Shown: positions 1-10,600 of the stretch, piece by piece
Numbering within the stretch: position 1 is the first letter of the stretch
How the letters are laid out: the number at the start of each line of letters is the position of its first letter
NCBI GenBank assembly: GCA_030374805.1
Contig: JARGSG010000189.1
Location: 434,001 to 498,000, forward strand
Reading direction: 5' to 3'
Length of the DNA: 64,000 nucleotides
Origin: Gracilaria gracilis
Taxonomy: Eukaryota; Rhodophyta; Florideophyceae; Gracilariales; Gracilariaceae
Program-made: the position numbers and the translations under genes
The notes under the pieces: model-generated
What the model was told of the DNA's origin: nothing
The model's input: only the letters and a program-made list of their open reading frames with translations
Database searches by the model: none

Positions 1-1338
1 AAAAGAACACCCAAAGCATTTGTAAAGTGTAAACATTCTTGACGTATGTGTTGTGTTTTTCGTATGAGCGGTCTGTTCATCATAGCTTGTGTAGTTTGAA
101 CGCAAAACGGCGTAACAATTCTTCGCCATCAACCGCCGAGACCATACTCAATGTCTGCGTGCGAGCCTTGTATGGTTGAGCCTGAACTTGATGCGATCGA
201 ACTGGAATAGAATCAAGAGAATGAATAATGTACTTCCGTACGGCAATGAAGCGCATATGGCCAGCGGTTTGAGTCAAACGCTCGTCTCGACATATTTGCC
301 ATATCCGATTTTGGCCCCCTACCTTCTGAACGTAGGCGCTGTAGCAAGTCCAACACCGGACGATGGCGGATCATCCGCATACAAGGCCGTCAAGCGCTCT
401 GTAACTACCGTGTACCGGAGCGCGATCGCTCCGGCCGCAGCGCACAGCTCAGCAGGTGGGAGCGCAGGTGGGAGGTCGACTCAGCGAGCGGCACACACGT
501 GCGGCTGCACACGTGACACATTACAGTTCGAAGAGCAGCAGCCATCAGATACGGGCTGGGCGCATCTGATTGGCTGGCGCATGTGACAAGATCTTACGTA
601 TTGATCTGGCGATGACCAAGCCGCTCTCTCCCTCATCTCCCACGCCGATCCGCTTCTTCATTGCCGTATCTAGCTTACCTTGGCGGAGTCAGGAACCATG
701 TGCATCTTCGAGATGGGATTGTGTTGGACTATCACTGCGAGTGCCCCAGCTCCTGGTAAATAGCCTGCAAGCTGGATGAAGCCGGTACTATGAACACCAA
801 CGCTAACGTTTCATCGCTAAGACGTTGATCAATTTGCCTCTTTCTGCTCCCAGTGCCAGAGGCGGTCAGTATCGCAGCGTCAACGTCGATGAGTACCCTA
901 CCAACACCACATTCTTTGTGTCAACGGTCATTTTAGGTACACAGGTCTTGAGATATTATTGATTTTGCTGTGATGCAAACGAGCCGTCAAAGGAACATAT
1001 ACGAGTTCTACCGCTTGATTTTGGGACTGTTATGCTGATCAATATGTTACATGGATAAGCCGGTACATGATCTCGAATACGTTGTTAAGATCGAGACCAA
1101 ACTACTTGCACACCACTTTCGAAGTGACAGATGGTTCCTATTTCATTGTTCCTTTTAAAAGTAGCTCTTTTGCTCACGTCGCATACGTTTCCGGACTTCT
1201 AGCCGTCGTACTCGTCTTGTACACCGTCTTCTTCCCAGCAATCGTTTCTATTTGCAAACCACAAACTCACCCCACCTTTTGAGCAAAAGAATATGCAAAC
1301 AATGTTGGCAGCTTTCTATGTACTGGATGGCGCCATGG
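1..1338. repeat. Repeat R, left part (split by element B)
   Basis: Unclassified dispersed repeat. Its continuation is at 14760-14885 on the other side of element B, where the target duplication CATGG (1334-1338 and 14760-14764) marks the split. The same sequence appears inverted and nearly identical at 36291-37629. A clearly diverged version lies at 38985-40615, where the B insertion site is intact, giving an empty-site control. It contains a G+C-rich segment around 420-520 with local palindromes. Short open frames exist on both strands, but they are not conserved in the diverged copy, so I do not call genes. I could not define termini or a class for R. Confidence 0.7.
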
Positions 1339-1473
1339 TGTTGTCGAGTGTCGTCACCCACGTCGCAGCGCGCTCGCGAAGGCATGAAAATCCAAGGAAG
1401 GCAGACTTGCCGGATCGATGATGATGATCCCTTCCGGGTTGTCTTCTCACAGGGTGAGAGACATTTATATTTG

Positions 1474-1700
1474 TGTGGCGCAAGGTGCGCAATTGAACTG
1501 TTGAATGAATGAAAGCTGTTGATGATGACTGAGTGTGTGTACTTGTCAGAAGAGAGTTACCTCTCTGTCTTTACTTTTATACTACTCTACGACTACTGCT
1601 ACGAAGACAAAGACAGTCTGTCTACGTCTGTGATTGCTGTTGCGGTAATCTTTTGCAAGGTGCCACCTACGCAGTTGGGCTGGCGCCTGATATGGCTACA
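1474..1700 (-). repeat. Element A 3' LTR
   Basis: 227-bp LTR preceded on the element strand by a purine-rich tract (AGAAAGAGAGCAAA, complement of 1701-1714) that fits a polypurine primer. A TATAAAA-like promoter motif lies in the middle of the LTR (complement of about 1578-1584). A match with about 5% differences is at 8526-8752, and an almost identical copy is at 35930-36156. Confidence 0.9.
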
Positions 1701-1744
1701 TTTGCTCTCTTTCTAAACAAAATTATATTTTAAACCCTATATCA

Positions 1745-4639
1745 TTAAATATTCCAATCTCTAACAACCCACTGCTCCGTCGGATGCTCAACTTTGTTGC
1801 AGAGTAATGTGTTTTCAAAAACATTATTCTTAGTTAACTTAGTGAATATATCTGACGGATTATATTCAAAGCGAAGAAAACCAACGTCCAAAGTTTCATG
1901 GCGGTTATAAAATTCCCTCACAGAGCCTATGTCAATGACCAAACGCTTTTCAGCAGTTTCAGATGATTTTGTTATGAAATTGAAAAGACTCATTGAATCC
2001 GTGAACATTTTGATCGGAATATCCCTTCCAAGTATACGTGCTAAATCATTCTTCAAAGCAAAACCACGATCAAATGCGTCTGCAAATGCATAAACTTCAC
2101 CTCCCAATACTGATCTCACAACACGGCGACTCTTGTAGCTTTTAAATTTAACGATATTCCAATTGTTATACTTATCGGCGAGTAAGATAATATATCCCAG
2201 TTGAAATTTGAGTTCATCATTATTAGCAAACGAAGAGTCACTATATATCCTAATGTGTAGTGATTCCAAATCCAGTTTTACGAACTTCATGCAGAGCGGA
2301 TCACCGTTCTTGATCTGCTTAATCATTTTGTTCATTCTTTTCCCATCCTTTATAGTAACCTTTTCTGCAGTAAGTTGTGCACGTTTTTGCACATAAAATG
2401 AAATTTGTGGGTAGGAATAAACGAGCCAAGCTAATTGCGCTCTCTTGGAACGAAACCCGGTGTAGCTTCCTGAGCCATTGAGCGGGAGTAGCCTGTTCAA
2501 AAATTCCTTCTGAGGAATTACATAACTTCCATTTCCAGTTTCCACTTGCGTTCCAGCGAACTTGAAACTATCCATTTCCCTTTCTCGGGATTCAAAACGT
2601 TCCAATGTTTTCTCACTAATGTGGAGAAATTCTTTGTCCCCAGTGATGATTGAATCGTCGACGTAGGATCCAAGTAGTCCAATTAAGGCGTCGTGTTTGC
2701 GTTTGTAAAACGCGGAAATGGCTCCTTTCATTGGGTTCATTTGGAGATCGTTACGGATGTGATCCATGATGGTTACATTCCAGTAATCACTAGCGTCTGG
2801 TAAACCGTAGAGAGGTTTAACTAATTGAAGCATAGTTCTTTCGGATAAATTCATTTCCTTAGGAGGTTTCAAGTATACTTCTCTTGCTAGGTTCTGACTG
2901 CTTTGTATGTACGCCTGAGTGACGTCATGGCTCCCTACTTTCCAACCGAAAATCGCTGCCATCGATAGCATAAGGCGAACCGTACTATGCCTTACTGTGG
3001 TGGCATTATGTACTAAATAATTCTGATCCTTATCAGAAAAACCTTGTGCTACGAGTCGAGCTTTGAATAGTTCATCAGGGGTACTAGGATTCTTAATTGA
3101 ATAAACGAATCTGGATCGAATGATATTGGCGTCGGTTGGTACTTCAGATTTACTAACTTCTTTCCAAGTTCCTCGTTTCACTAATCCTTCAGTTTCCTTT
3201 TTCTTGGCTTTCAAGAATCCGGGAGAGTCTTTACGGTGGTCGTTTGGTTTCAGAACTTTGGTTATAAATGTGTTGAATTGAGAGAAGCAGTAATTGAGTA
3301 AATGCTCCATGTTATTCGGTACTGATTTGGTCTTCTCTAATTGCTCATTAGAGTTTTCGTTTACGTGTGGCTTAGCTTGATGAACGCTATGTTGTACTTC
3401 GCCATTCTCTTTCTGAACTAAAATCTGCTTGCCTTCAATACGGGTGACTTTGAAGGGTCCTGTCCAGTTTGGGGTAACGTTTTCTCGAAAGATGAGGACC
3501 ATGTCACCTGGAGTGTAGTCATGGTAAACTGCTTCTGGTAGACGTGAGTCCAGGGCAGTTTTCAAACGTAGTTCATTTGAAATGATTTCCATTTCTGAAC
3601 GAGCGGTTAACAGAGCTTGCATGCGCTCTTCTTGGTCTGGCAGTTGATTGTGAATGCCAGGGAAACGGGGGAGAACTCCAAATACGAGAAGGGATGGGAC
3701 GAGGCCTTCAGGGTTCATGGTATCGTTCATAGCTTTGACAGCTGTAGCGAGAATGAGATCGTCATTGTCAATATCTGCATCGTATTTAATTTTGTTAAAG
3801 ATACGACGTAGGGGTGCGTGATAACGTTCACCGGCACCGATTGAGTTATGGCTTTCCACGCCAGAAAGGCGAAAGTCAATTCCAAATTCATCAAGTTTGT
3901 CTTTCCACTTCGGCGAAGTGAAAACAGATCCTTGATCACAACGGATCGAGTCCGGGTATCCAGTGTAAACCTGAGCCCAACAGTTGAGAAAAGTATTCCA
4001 GATATCATCCAGTGATTGTCCTTCGAGGAATCGAGCGGCACCGAAGTGTGTGTGAATATCAACTACATGTAACACGGCCTTCTTATTAATTGTAAATAAG
4101 TCCATAGCTAGATCCTGGTTGAAGATTACACCATGTGGGAATGAAACGCGAAAGCGCTGTGGTTTTGGAGAGAAACGTTGACACGTCTGACAAGCTTCGG
4201 TAATGGAAGTAAGCAGTTCTCTTGTCTCTTTGTTTGCTTCTTCTGGTTTAGCTCGTTTGAGGAGATTGAAGAGCTTTTCCACTGATGGATGATAGAAGTG
4301 GAGATGCAAACGACGTAATTCATTTTTGCTGAACAACGTTTGGAATTCATTCATCTCGAGATAAATGTGTCCTAATTTACGTGTCAAAGGCATTTCCCAT
4401 CCATTCTTGCACACCAACAGGTTGTCGACATTATTGACGTAGATCTTTTCTCGATCAAGGAAGTCTAGGCCAAGTAGAAATGGGATATCACAATCAATAA
4501 CGTCGACCGTTAGCTTTAGGATGCGTCCTTGCGGTGCAAAAATTCGGATGGGGATCTGAGCAATGCTGTTGAAAATTTTTTCTCCCAAACGGAACGGTTG
4601 CTTTTGCTTTTCTTCATTTCGATACCGTACTTGGTGCAA
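1745..4639 (-). CDS. Element A Pol: integrase, reverse transcriptase, RNase H
   Basis: A 964-residue open frame. Residues about 1-60 contain the end of the protease (LLGLDF). The HHCC integrase finger spans about 113-153 (HFYHPS...CQTC). The integrase catalytic triad is visible as D180, D235 (RCDQG) and E271 (GAGERYH). RT motifs include FKARLVAQGF, SHDVTQAYIQ and the active-site YVDD near residue 620. RNase H has YSDSSFAN and a C-terminal DIFTKL phrase. The open frame begins downstream of the protease active site, which is in another frame (4516-4986), so the first Met is not a natural start; expression would need a frameshift. All key residues I can identify are present. An inverted copy at 32991-35885 carries two stops. 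Confidence 0.9.
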   Translation of the reverse strand: MHQVRYRNEEKQKQPFRLGEKIFNSIAQIPIRIFAPQGRILKLTVDVIDCDIPFLLGLDFLDREKIYVNNVDNLLVCKNGWEMPLTRKLGHIYLEMNEFQTLFSKNELRRLHLHFYHPSVEKLFNLLKRAKPEEANKETRELLTSITEACQTCQRFSPKPQRFRVSFPHGVIFNQDLAMDLFTINKKAVLHVVDIHTHFGAARFLEGQSLDDIWNTFLNCWAQVYTGYPDSIRCDQGSVFTSPKWKDKLDEFGIDFRLSGVESHNSIGAGERYHAPLRRIFNKIKYDADIDNDDLILATAVKAMNDTMNPEGLVPSLLVFGVLPRFPGIHNQLPDQEERMQALLTARSEMEIISNELRLKTALDSRLPEAVYHDYTPGDMVLIFRENVTPNWTGPFKVTRIEGKQILVQKENGEVQHSVHQAKPHVNENSNEQLEKTKSVPNNMEHLLNYCFSQFNTFITKVLKPNDHRKDSPGFLKAKKKETEGLVKRGTWKEVSKSEVPTDANIIRSRFVYSIKNPSTPDELFKARLVAQGFSDKDQNYLVHNATTVRHSTVRLMLSMAAIFGWKVGSHDVTQAYIQSSQNLAREVYLKPPKEMNLSERTMLQLVKPLYGLPDASDYWNVTIMDHIRNDLQMNPMKGAISAFYKRKHDALIGLLGSYVDDSIITGDKEFLHISEKTLERFESREREMDSFKFAGTQVETGNGSYVIPQKEFLNRLLPLNGSGSYTGFRSKRAQLAWLVYSYPQISFYVQKRAQLTAEKVTIKDGKRMNKMIKQIKNGDPLCMKFVKLDLESLHIRIYSDSSFANNDELKFQLGYIILLADKYNNWNIVKFKSYKSRRVVRSVLGGEVYAFADAFDRGFALKNDLARILGRDIPIKMFTDSMSLFNFITKSSETAEKRLVIDIGSVREFYNRHETLDVGFLRFEYNPSDIFTKLTKNNVFENTLLCNKVEHPTEQWVVRDWNI

Positions 4640-4986
4640 TATGCTTTAGCTTGCTTATGACCAATGACAGAGCGTTGTGCGCCAATATCGAGACATCCAC
4701 CATTAAATTCCTCATTACAAGAGAATTCCAACTCGTCCTTTGATACCAAAAAGCACGTAAATTTGCGTTTCAAATATCTTCGAAGTTTATGTGCTATACC
4801 TTTTGGAACACTGTGAAGTTTGCGTTTCAGTGCGTCTTTGCGAGTTTGGCTAAAGTCCAGAGGTGACGTGGAGTTGTCGATGTCAAATTGCGTGTAGCAA
4901 GTCTTGAAAGGATCCGGCTGTTCGTCAATGATTTCGTCGGAGTCAGAATCTCCTTCGTCATTAGCCTCTAAGACATCATCGGGCAC
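4516..4986 (-). CDS. Element A protease segment (different frame from Pol)
   Basis: A 156-residue open frame ending Gag-Pol's protease region. The motif CLDIGAQRSVIG resembles a retropepsin active site (D-[T/S]-G-A), with I at the T/S position. The frame overlaps Pol by about 120 nt. The reading moves between frames within the A-rich stretch around 4590-4610 (GAAGAAAAGCAAAAGC on the element strand), since the matching family sequence continues in Pol as FRLGEKIF. The shift could be programmed or a mutation. It is present in the inverted copy as well, but that copy is not independent. The upstream acidic region (DEGDSDSDEIIDEQ) is a Gag-Pol linker. Confidence 0.65.
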   Translation of the reverse strand: MPDDVLEANDEGDSDSDEIIDEQPDPFKTCYTQFDIDNSTSPLDFSQTRKDALKRKLHSVPKGIAHKLRRYLKRKFTCFLVSKDELEFSCNEEFNGGCLDIGAQRSVIGHKQAKAYCTKYGIEMKKSKSNRSVWEKKFSTALLRSPSEFLHRKDAS

Positions 4987-5689
4987 ATCTTTTGTTTCAA
5001 AGAATGTGTTCGGGTCTTAAAAATCTGATTCATCCTCACTACCATCCTGGGTTTGGGTGCAAAGCTCGTACAGTACGTGTTTGAGGGCTTTGTTCTTGTG
5101 GTATAACACAATAAAGCAAAGAGTCCGAAGCGGTCTTGAGACGGGAGCGGCGGCAGCGTACAGTCTTGTGACTGTAATGAACCCGTGCGGAGAGAAGGGG
5201 CGGAAGCACCGGGCGGTCGAGGGGAGAGTGGACGATTGGTATCACCAGGCATGTACAGGAACGTGCGGAAGGGTACGAACGGTCTGAGAAACCCAATAAA
5301 GGAGTAGCCGTGCGGTCTATCGTTAGTGCAAACTAGCGAAGAAGACGTTCGGCAGAAGATGCTTGTCGTTTACGATTGGGGGCCTCGGGAGATCCGACCT
5401 ACAACTAAATATGGGGTCTGGGCCCCATTACTAACTACTGTACGATCGGTCTAATTTGTATTGTCACCACCAAGTCAGTACACGTGGCCAACTTGTACGC
5501 TGTGCCAACCCGTCCGGCACTTGATCACCAAATCGTACACGTGGCGGTGCCACGGCACCAACCCATCGTGCACTACCCCTTCGTACGTGAACGGCTGATC
5601 AGACACACTCTGTACCAACCCGGGCCCACTATACTACAGTTCTGTGAGTTGAACTTACCAGAACGTTGAAGATGTTGTACCTTACGAGA

Positions 5690-6454
5690 GGCGACTGTGG
5701 CGCGATCCTGGGGGTTCTTACCCTTTCTGATTACGTGACCTTCTTCACCACATCCAAAGCAAATTACATTCTTGCGGAAGCGATAGTTGTTTCGATAGTT
5801 CTTTCGATTATGCGTGTATCGACCGTAACGAGCGGGAGGGCCGGAATTTTAATTTGTCTCGAACAGTTTGGAATTGGATGAGGAACCAAATGGGTTGGTT
5901 TCCTTCCGAGCTATTTTCTCTCCATTTTCACGTTGGATGGCACATTCCAAATGGGTGTAGAATTCTTTGAAGTTATCCAAACGTGCAATGGAGAGAGTGG
6001 CCCAAGTGTTGCCGATAACGGCCTTATGGAAAAATCCAATACGACAGGCTTCAGACTGGCAATGAGCAGGACCTTGCGGTGCAAGTTTAGAAATGTCAGC
6101 TTCAAGTGTTTCCAAAGTCTTGGTATTGCTGCCTTCGTTTCTCTCGCAACTTTCAAAACGGATGGCGTTCAATTGGTTTTCAATTCGTTTCTTTCGTGCA
6201 GTAGAATTGTATTGGTTTTCCATGAGATTATTTGCCATATCGAGTTAATCAACACGATCGAATATCTTTTGCAAGAAGAATCTTTTAGCCTTGTCACGAA
6301 GAGTGTGGTGCATAAAGGAAATTTGCCTGTCCGAGGGAACATCGTAGTCACCCAGGGCTAATTCGTATTCCCTAAAGAATTCTTCCCAAGATTCACCAAT
6401 TACTCCAGAAAATTTAGAGGACTTGTCTTTGAAGCGCATTGCCACACTGTGCAC
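5690..6454 (-). pseudogene. Element A gag, capsid and zinc knuckle part (broken)
   Basis: Two overlapping frames, 6245-6454 and 5849-6238, read as parts of a retrotransposon gag capsid (for example SWEEFFREYELALGDYDVP and SIARLDNFKEFYTHLE). Downstream at about 5735-5775 on the minus strand is a damaged zinc knuckle CFGCGEEGH whose fourth ligand is not in the expected place. Frames do not join without shifts, so gag is a pseudogene. Together with 6754-7344 this covers the expected gag length. Confidence 0.7.
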
Positions 6455-6753
6455 TAATTTTTAATTATTAGGCTTTGACTCATTCCGATTAGGAGGGTGG
6501 TCCTGAGAATTTTGACGATGAGTTCGAATGTGTATGGTGTTGACATGCGCAGGTTCTTCAGGAGGGGAATTGGTGGTGGAAGGGATTCTACCAGTGGAAG
6601 GGGGTCAACAAGGCGGAAAGAAATAGGATTCTAAACAGGTGGTTGTGCCAGTGGCGAAAGAATGGTTTGTGAGTCGGCAAGTAATTTCATAGCTGTACTA
6701 ATATCTTCGTGGTTGATATAAATTGTATGAGCAAGACGAGGGAGTGTACGGTT

Positions 6754-7344
6754 TCAATTACTGGACAGGTTTCTACCAACTCGATTAATCAGCCTAGCCA
6801 AAGAGCTGAATAGACTCAGATTTTGAGTTAATTTGTGCTGAGATAACTGCTCGGGTGTGAAATTATTGCGAAGTTCTCGAACGATTTGATTTCCGGTTAG
6901 GTTTGGAATGTCCAGTTGATAGAATCGAATAGCTTCCGAAATATTACGCTGCGGTTCATTGTGTATGATCAAATGTTCTCGAAAAAGGTTCGCGTGAATA
7001 TTTGATGGCCAATATTGGAAGATGTGGGGAATTGATGATCCCGGGGGAGGAAAGGGTGAACGAAGCGGAGGATTGGGGGAAGTACCCTGAGGAAGAGTGG
7101 AATGACGATGAATGAAAACATTATTCGTAGACATCCGGGAACTAGACGAGTCCGTGTTACGATTAAAAGGAGTCCTTGCAGAAGCTTCTGGATTGGAAGG
7201 ACCGGGTTTGGAAGGTCCCGGGGTCGATCCTGAATCGGGGTGCGGGCCGGTTGGGTTTCGTTCTCCTGTCTGCTGCGTGTTTCTCGGTGGGACACTGGGG
7301 GTCCTTGAACGAAGCACAGGGGGTGTTTGACGGTCACAAACCAT
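6754..7344 (-). CDS. Element A gag N-terminal region
   Basis: A 196-residue frame. The first half is Pro/Ser/Thr-rich and low in complexity. The second half is more ordered (IFQYWPSNIHANLFREHLI, then AIRFYQLDIPNLTGNQIV). It lies directly upstream of the capsid-like segments and downstream of a leader, so I infer it is the gag N terminus. I know no domain name for it. The product is inferred from position only. Confidence 0.5.
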   Translation of the reverse strand: MVCDRQTPPVLRSRTPSVPPRNTQQTGERNPTGPHPDSGSTPGPSKPGPSNPEASARTPFNRNTDSSSSRMSTNNVFIHRHSTLPQGTSPNPPLRSPFPPPGSSIPHIFQYWPSNIHANLFREHLIIHNEPQRNISEAIRFYQLDIPNLTGNQIVRELRNNFTPEQLSQHKLTQNLSLFSSLARLINRVGRNLSSN

Positions 7345-8525
7345 ATTTGAAATCTATAACCGTTTTTCTAATGAAAAATCGAAATTATAAAGAAAAATGA
7401 TCAAAAAATAAATTATTATACTATGAAATTTTCAAAATATTGGCTAACATTAAAATAATATGCTATAATATATTTCTTTTTAATGTTTTCTGTAATTTTT
7501 GTTGGTTTTTGAGCGATTTTATGCCTTTTACTTGGGTTTTTGGTGTTCTATGAATTGTTCTATGGAGAAAGCTCGAATAGATAGAGAAAGTATTGGTAAA
7601 TGTATAAATAAATCTAACTTTATTTCGACTTATTCACAACACTTCGGTGGCAGCGGCCTGTGCGGTGGAGGTCCAGATTAATCTTCGTGTTGAATGTTTC
7701 CCTACAACGTCTACACGACCTGTGGTCTACAGAAACGGTCCGACGCTTGTAAGCTAGATGCTTACGCCCTTTTAGGTGCACCATGTGAGTAGCCTTAGTG
7801 TGGCTGACAGCGCCGCAGTCGCAAGTAAAAATTTTCTTAATTTTCGCTTTTGCTTGGCGATTGCCACGCGTTCAATTTGTATCGCGGCGCCGGCGTCGAT
7901 TGGCTTTATGCCACGTGGAAGCGACAGCAAGGCTGCAGGGGTACTGTACGGGGGTGACGGGTGACGTTGCACGGCCAAAATGCCGGGGTGGGAAGGATGT
8001 GTCTCGATGCGCCGTGGCACGTGCCTCTGGGGCGGCGTTTGTGCGGGCGGGGAGGGGGTGGCAACGAAGGTGACTTTCGAAATCCGTCGTCGTCGAGAGA
8101 CGCGGTGGACTACGCGGGGGTCAACGGGCGACGCGCTGCGTCGGAGGGCCCTGGAGAGGTGGAACCGGCGTGCAGTGGTTCGTCAGACGGGGCGGGTGAT
8201 AACCGTAGCGGGGAGGTTGTAGCAGGGCAGTAGCAATTGGCTTGAATGTAGGGATCGACTTCAACGGCTTCCAAATCCAAGACTGCGGGGTACGGGGGGG
8301 TCCCCGAAGGGGAGGGGTACTCCGAAGAGGTAGACACTGGGTAGGAAAACGTAGGGTTAGTACGCAGTCGTAGCGAGTGTTTTGAGCAGTAAAACTTACT
8401 TTAAACTCTTTGTCTTAAAGACAGCAGGCTCGAACGCTGTAGAAGACACTATAAGTGAACTTGTACTGGGTAGGAGTAGACTGCAGAGTAGTCTCTGTGC
8501 GCAGAAATGCGGCTTGATTCGCGAA
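7345..8525 (-). other. Element A leader between 5' LTR and gag
   Basis: About 1.2 kb without a convincing gene. The part near gag (7345-7640) is very A+T-rich. The part from about 7770 to 8340 is G+C-rich with short frames on both strands that show no recognisable protein. No TGG-type primer site follows the LTR; the element strand reads TTCGCGAATCAAGCC there. The G+C-rich block could be a captured fragment. Confidence 0.5.
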
Positions 8526-8752
8526 TGTGGCGCAAGGTGCGCAATTGAACTGTTGAATAAATGAAAGCTGTTGATGATGACTGACTGTGTGTACTCGTCA
8601 GAAGAGAGTTGCCTCTCTGTCTTTACTTTTATACTACTCTACGACTACTGCTAGGAAGACAAAGACAGTCTGTCTACGTCTGTGATTCCCGTTGCGGTAA
8701 TCTCTTGCAAGGTGCCACCCACGCAGTTTGGCTGGCGCCTGATATGGCTACA
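8526..8752 (-). repeat. Element A 5' LTR
   Basis: 227 bp, aligned end to end with 1474-1700. It starts TGTAGCC and ends GCGCCACA on the element strand and carries the TATAAAA-like motif. Followed outwards by the target-site copy ATTTT and then by the remainder of B's LTR. Confidence 0.9.
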
Positions 8753-9015
8753 ATTTTCCCCCTGTCGACCCAGTTTTCGCTAAGTCGACAGGCGTAGGGA
8801 GGTAGCCATATGAACTTGCGCGAGTCTTGTACACGCAAAACATTCTACCGTAAGACTATCAGTATCAAATAGATATATCAATTACTTCTCCGCATAGGAA
8901 ACCGCACAGTAAACCTGCGCGTGTATCCACGCACATGCGTACGAAACGTAATGTCGCTGCCGACATCATACAACAGCGCCCCGTAGTATTTTAAGTTCAA
9001 ACTGTAGAAAATTAC

Positions 9016-9768
9016 TCAAAGGGAGGCAGCGATAATGCGTTGACGCTGTGTGCCAGTTTCCTTAACTTCTTCGAGATACTCTGCAACTAGCTTTGGGACA
9101 TCGTGGCGCAGGGAATCAAGACTAACCCAATCGGTCTCTTCGTCCAAAAACCCACGCCACTTGACCAACAACTCAACCGACCCCTTTTTGTGTCGGATAT
9201 CTTCAAACTGATCAATGACTAAGAGTTCTCCTTCTTGGTAGGACAGGTAGTTTCGTAGTTCTTCCGTCACTTTGAAGTCCTTGTTACTAAAGAACTTTAA
9301 CCTTCGTGCATGAACCTCCTGCTTCATGCCATCAAGGAGATTTTCCACAACAAATAAGTATTCAGAACGACACTCCAGAACTCGATATGGACCAATCCAT
9401 TTAAGAGAGGGCTTTCGTGTGCGCTCAAGTTTGAGTAGCCCTCGCAGCACAAAATCACCAACCGTAAAATTGATTGGACGTACATTTGTCTTGCGATTAT
9501 GAGACGCCACTGCTTTCTCTAGCTTCTTTAAGGAACGAACGGCCACATCCTTGTGCATTTCCTCCAGAGCGCATTGAGCGGTCTTTATATTGTTCAATTG
9601 TGTGGCTCGAATTGTAGCCAAATCGAAAACCTTCGTCGTTTTTCCAATTCTGCGCGTGACGGTGGCCAGAGGTGTATCCTGTGGATGACCTGTAGACACA
9701 GTAAGAGGACAAATATTTCCCAAGCGCTCTAACAGAGTATTGTTCAGAATGGACTGAACCACTGGCAT
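9016..9768 (-). CDS. Element B integrase C-terminal region with chromodomain
   Basis: A 250-residue frame. It begins at the end of the integrase core (QSILNNTLLERLG) and continues through the GPY/F-type segment (WIGPYRVLECRSEYLFVVEN). It ends in a chromodomain (GSVELLVKWRGFLDEETDWV), the module chromoviruses use to target heterochromatin marks. The stretch is separated from the upstream integrase core by a stop near 9797. The layout matches element G at 50833-51600, so both belong to the same broad Gypsy lineage. Confidence 0.85.
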   Translation of the reverse strand: MPVVQSILNNTLLERLGNICPLTVSTGHPQDTPLATVTRRIGKTTKVFDLATIRATQLNNIKTAQCALEEMHKDVAVRSLKKLEKAVASHNRKTNVRPINFTVGDFVLRGLLKLERTRKPSLKWIGPYRVLECRSEYLFVVENLLDGMKQEVHARRLKFFSNKDFKVTEELRNYLSYQEGELLVIDQFEDIRHKKGSVELLVKWRGFLDEETDWVSLDSLRHDVPKLVAEYLEEVKETGTQRQRIIAASL

Positions 9769-10576
9769 GAGGCTTGGCCAGCAATTTGGCGGCAGTTAGT
9801 ACTCCGACAGTAGAGCCCTCACGGCCCGTAAAAGTTCCCGACACACCACTTTAACTGTACCATTTGACCATGGGCAGTACGCTAAAGTGAAATGATGAGC
9901 AGACTTGGTTTTCTCGCGAAGTAGGCGAACCAGTTCATTCTTGAAATGAGAACCGCGGTCAGAGACCCACTGTCGAACTACACCGAAAGATGCAAATTAT
10001 TAGATAAGCCATTCGGCCACTACTTCAGCTGTAGTTTCGGTTGTAGAAACCAACCAGACGTAGCCACTGTGCTCCTCTTTGAGAACAAGGACGTATAGGA
10101 GATCGTTCTCTGGCGGTGACATGTAGCAGAAATCTAAGTTGTAGCGACAATGACGCCGCCTCCACGAGCAGTCCTGTGAGACTGTGTACTGCACAGACAA
10201 CTTGTATCTGGCAAACTTGTGCGGTGACTACCATCTGACATGTGTAGTGCAGCGCGTTGCGGTCTCAGGGCGTTCCACGACAAATCAACATCCATGCTGT
10301 TCTAAACAAAGATATGGAGCACGCATGGGACACAATGGCTGTGTATTCATCCTTGATGGTAGACTATAAAACACAGCTAGACATTCAATAAACCGAAGAG
10401 GAAAGCAATTCCTTGGACACCTTCTCATCTCAGTCAATCCCCATTTCAATAGATGTGTAACAGCTCGTTGGGCTGGGTGGCATGCAAGGCATGACCATGA
10501 GGCCGAGTAATCGTTCTGGCTGGTTCTGTGCAGAGACATGTAGAAAAGTGGCAACAAAAGACTTCAAATAAGCATC
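9769..10576 (-). pseudogene. Element B integrase core (broken, catalytic Glu replaced)
   Basis: Translated on the minus strand, this shows the first integrase aspartate in LDFCYMSPPENDLLYVLVL (about 10070-10140) and the second in VSDRGSHFKNEL (about 9940-9970). The position of the catalytic glutamate reads NGTVKVVCREL, with AAA (plus 9850-9852) where this family has Glu. A TAA stop lies near 9797, and several more stops and shifts occur between 10200 and 10560. The zinc-finger segment is interrupted by the miniature element at 10582-10997. The integrase cannot be active. Confidence 0.8.
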
Positions 10577-10600
10577 CATATTGTAGTGAACTGGGGGGAA

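Larger units (their letters stand above)
1..4781. repeat. Left arm of large inverted duplication
   Basis: Positions 1-4781 match 37629-32848 in reverse complement at very high identity; coordinates sum to 37629 or 37630. The arm contains the 3' part of Copia element A with its 3' LTR, 134-135 bp of element B's 3' LTR, the CATGG target duplication and repeat R. Because the nested order is the same in both arms, the copy arose by duplication after the insertions, not by independent transposition. The left arm probably continues beyond the window edge. The inner breakpoint lies inside A's protease region. Confidence 0.9.
1474..8752 (-). mobile_element. Element A: Ty1/Copia retrotransposon, full length but degraded
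   Basis: Minus-strand Copia element with 227-bp LTRs at 8526-8752 (5') and 1474-1700 (3'). It starts TGTAGCC and ends GCGCCACA on the element strand. It has a 5-bp target duplication ATTTG/ATTTT (1469-1473, 8753-8757) with one mismatch. The LTRs differ at about a dozen positions (roughly 5%), so the insertion is not recent. Gene order is gag (about 7344 to 5700), protease, then integrase-RT-RNase H in one long frame (4639 to 1745). The integrase-before-RT order is diagnostic of Copia. RT phrases such as TQAYIQSS and EVYLKPPKE recall the GalEa/CoDi-like aquatic Copia group; that assignment is from memory and tentative. Confidence 0.92.
1339..8975 (-). repeat. Element B 3' LTR, split by element A
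   Basis: The LTR halves are 1339-1473 and 8758-8975 (135 + 218 = 353 bp, the length of the 5' LTR at 14407-14759). The segment with the sequence gagagacatttatatttg is continuous in the 5' LTR and broken here at ATTTG by element A. This proves that A inserted after B. The bases ATTTT at 8753-8757 are A's second target-site copy with one change. Confidence 0.9.

Noticed and set aside
176-586. 136-residue plus-strand frame in repeat R, repeated at 37043-37453
   Set aside because: The inverted copy is a recent duplicate, and the diverged copy near 40200 does not keep the frame.
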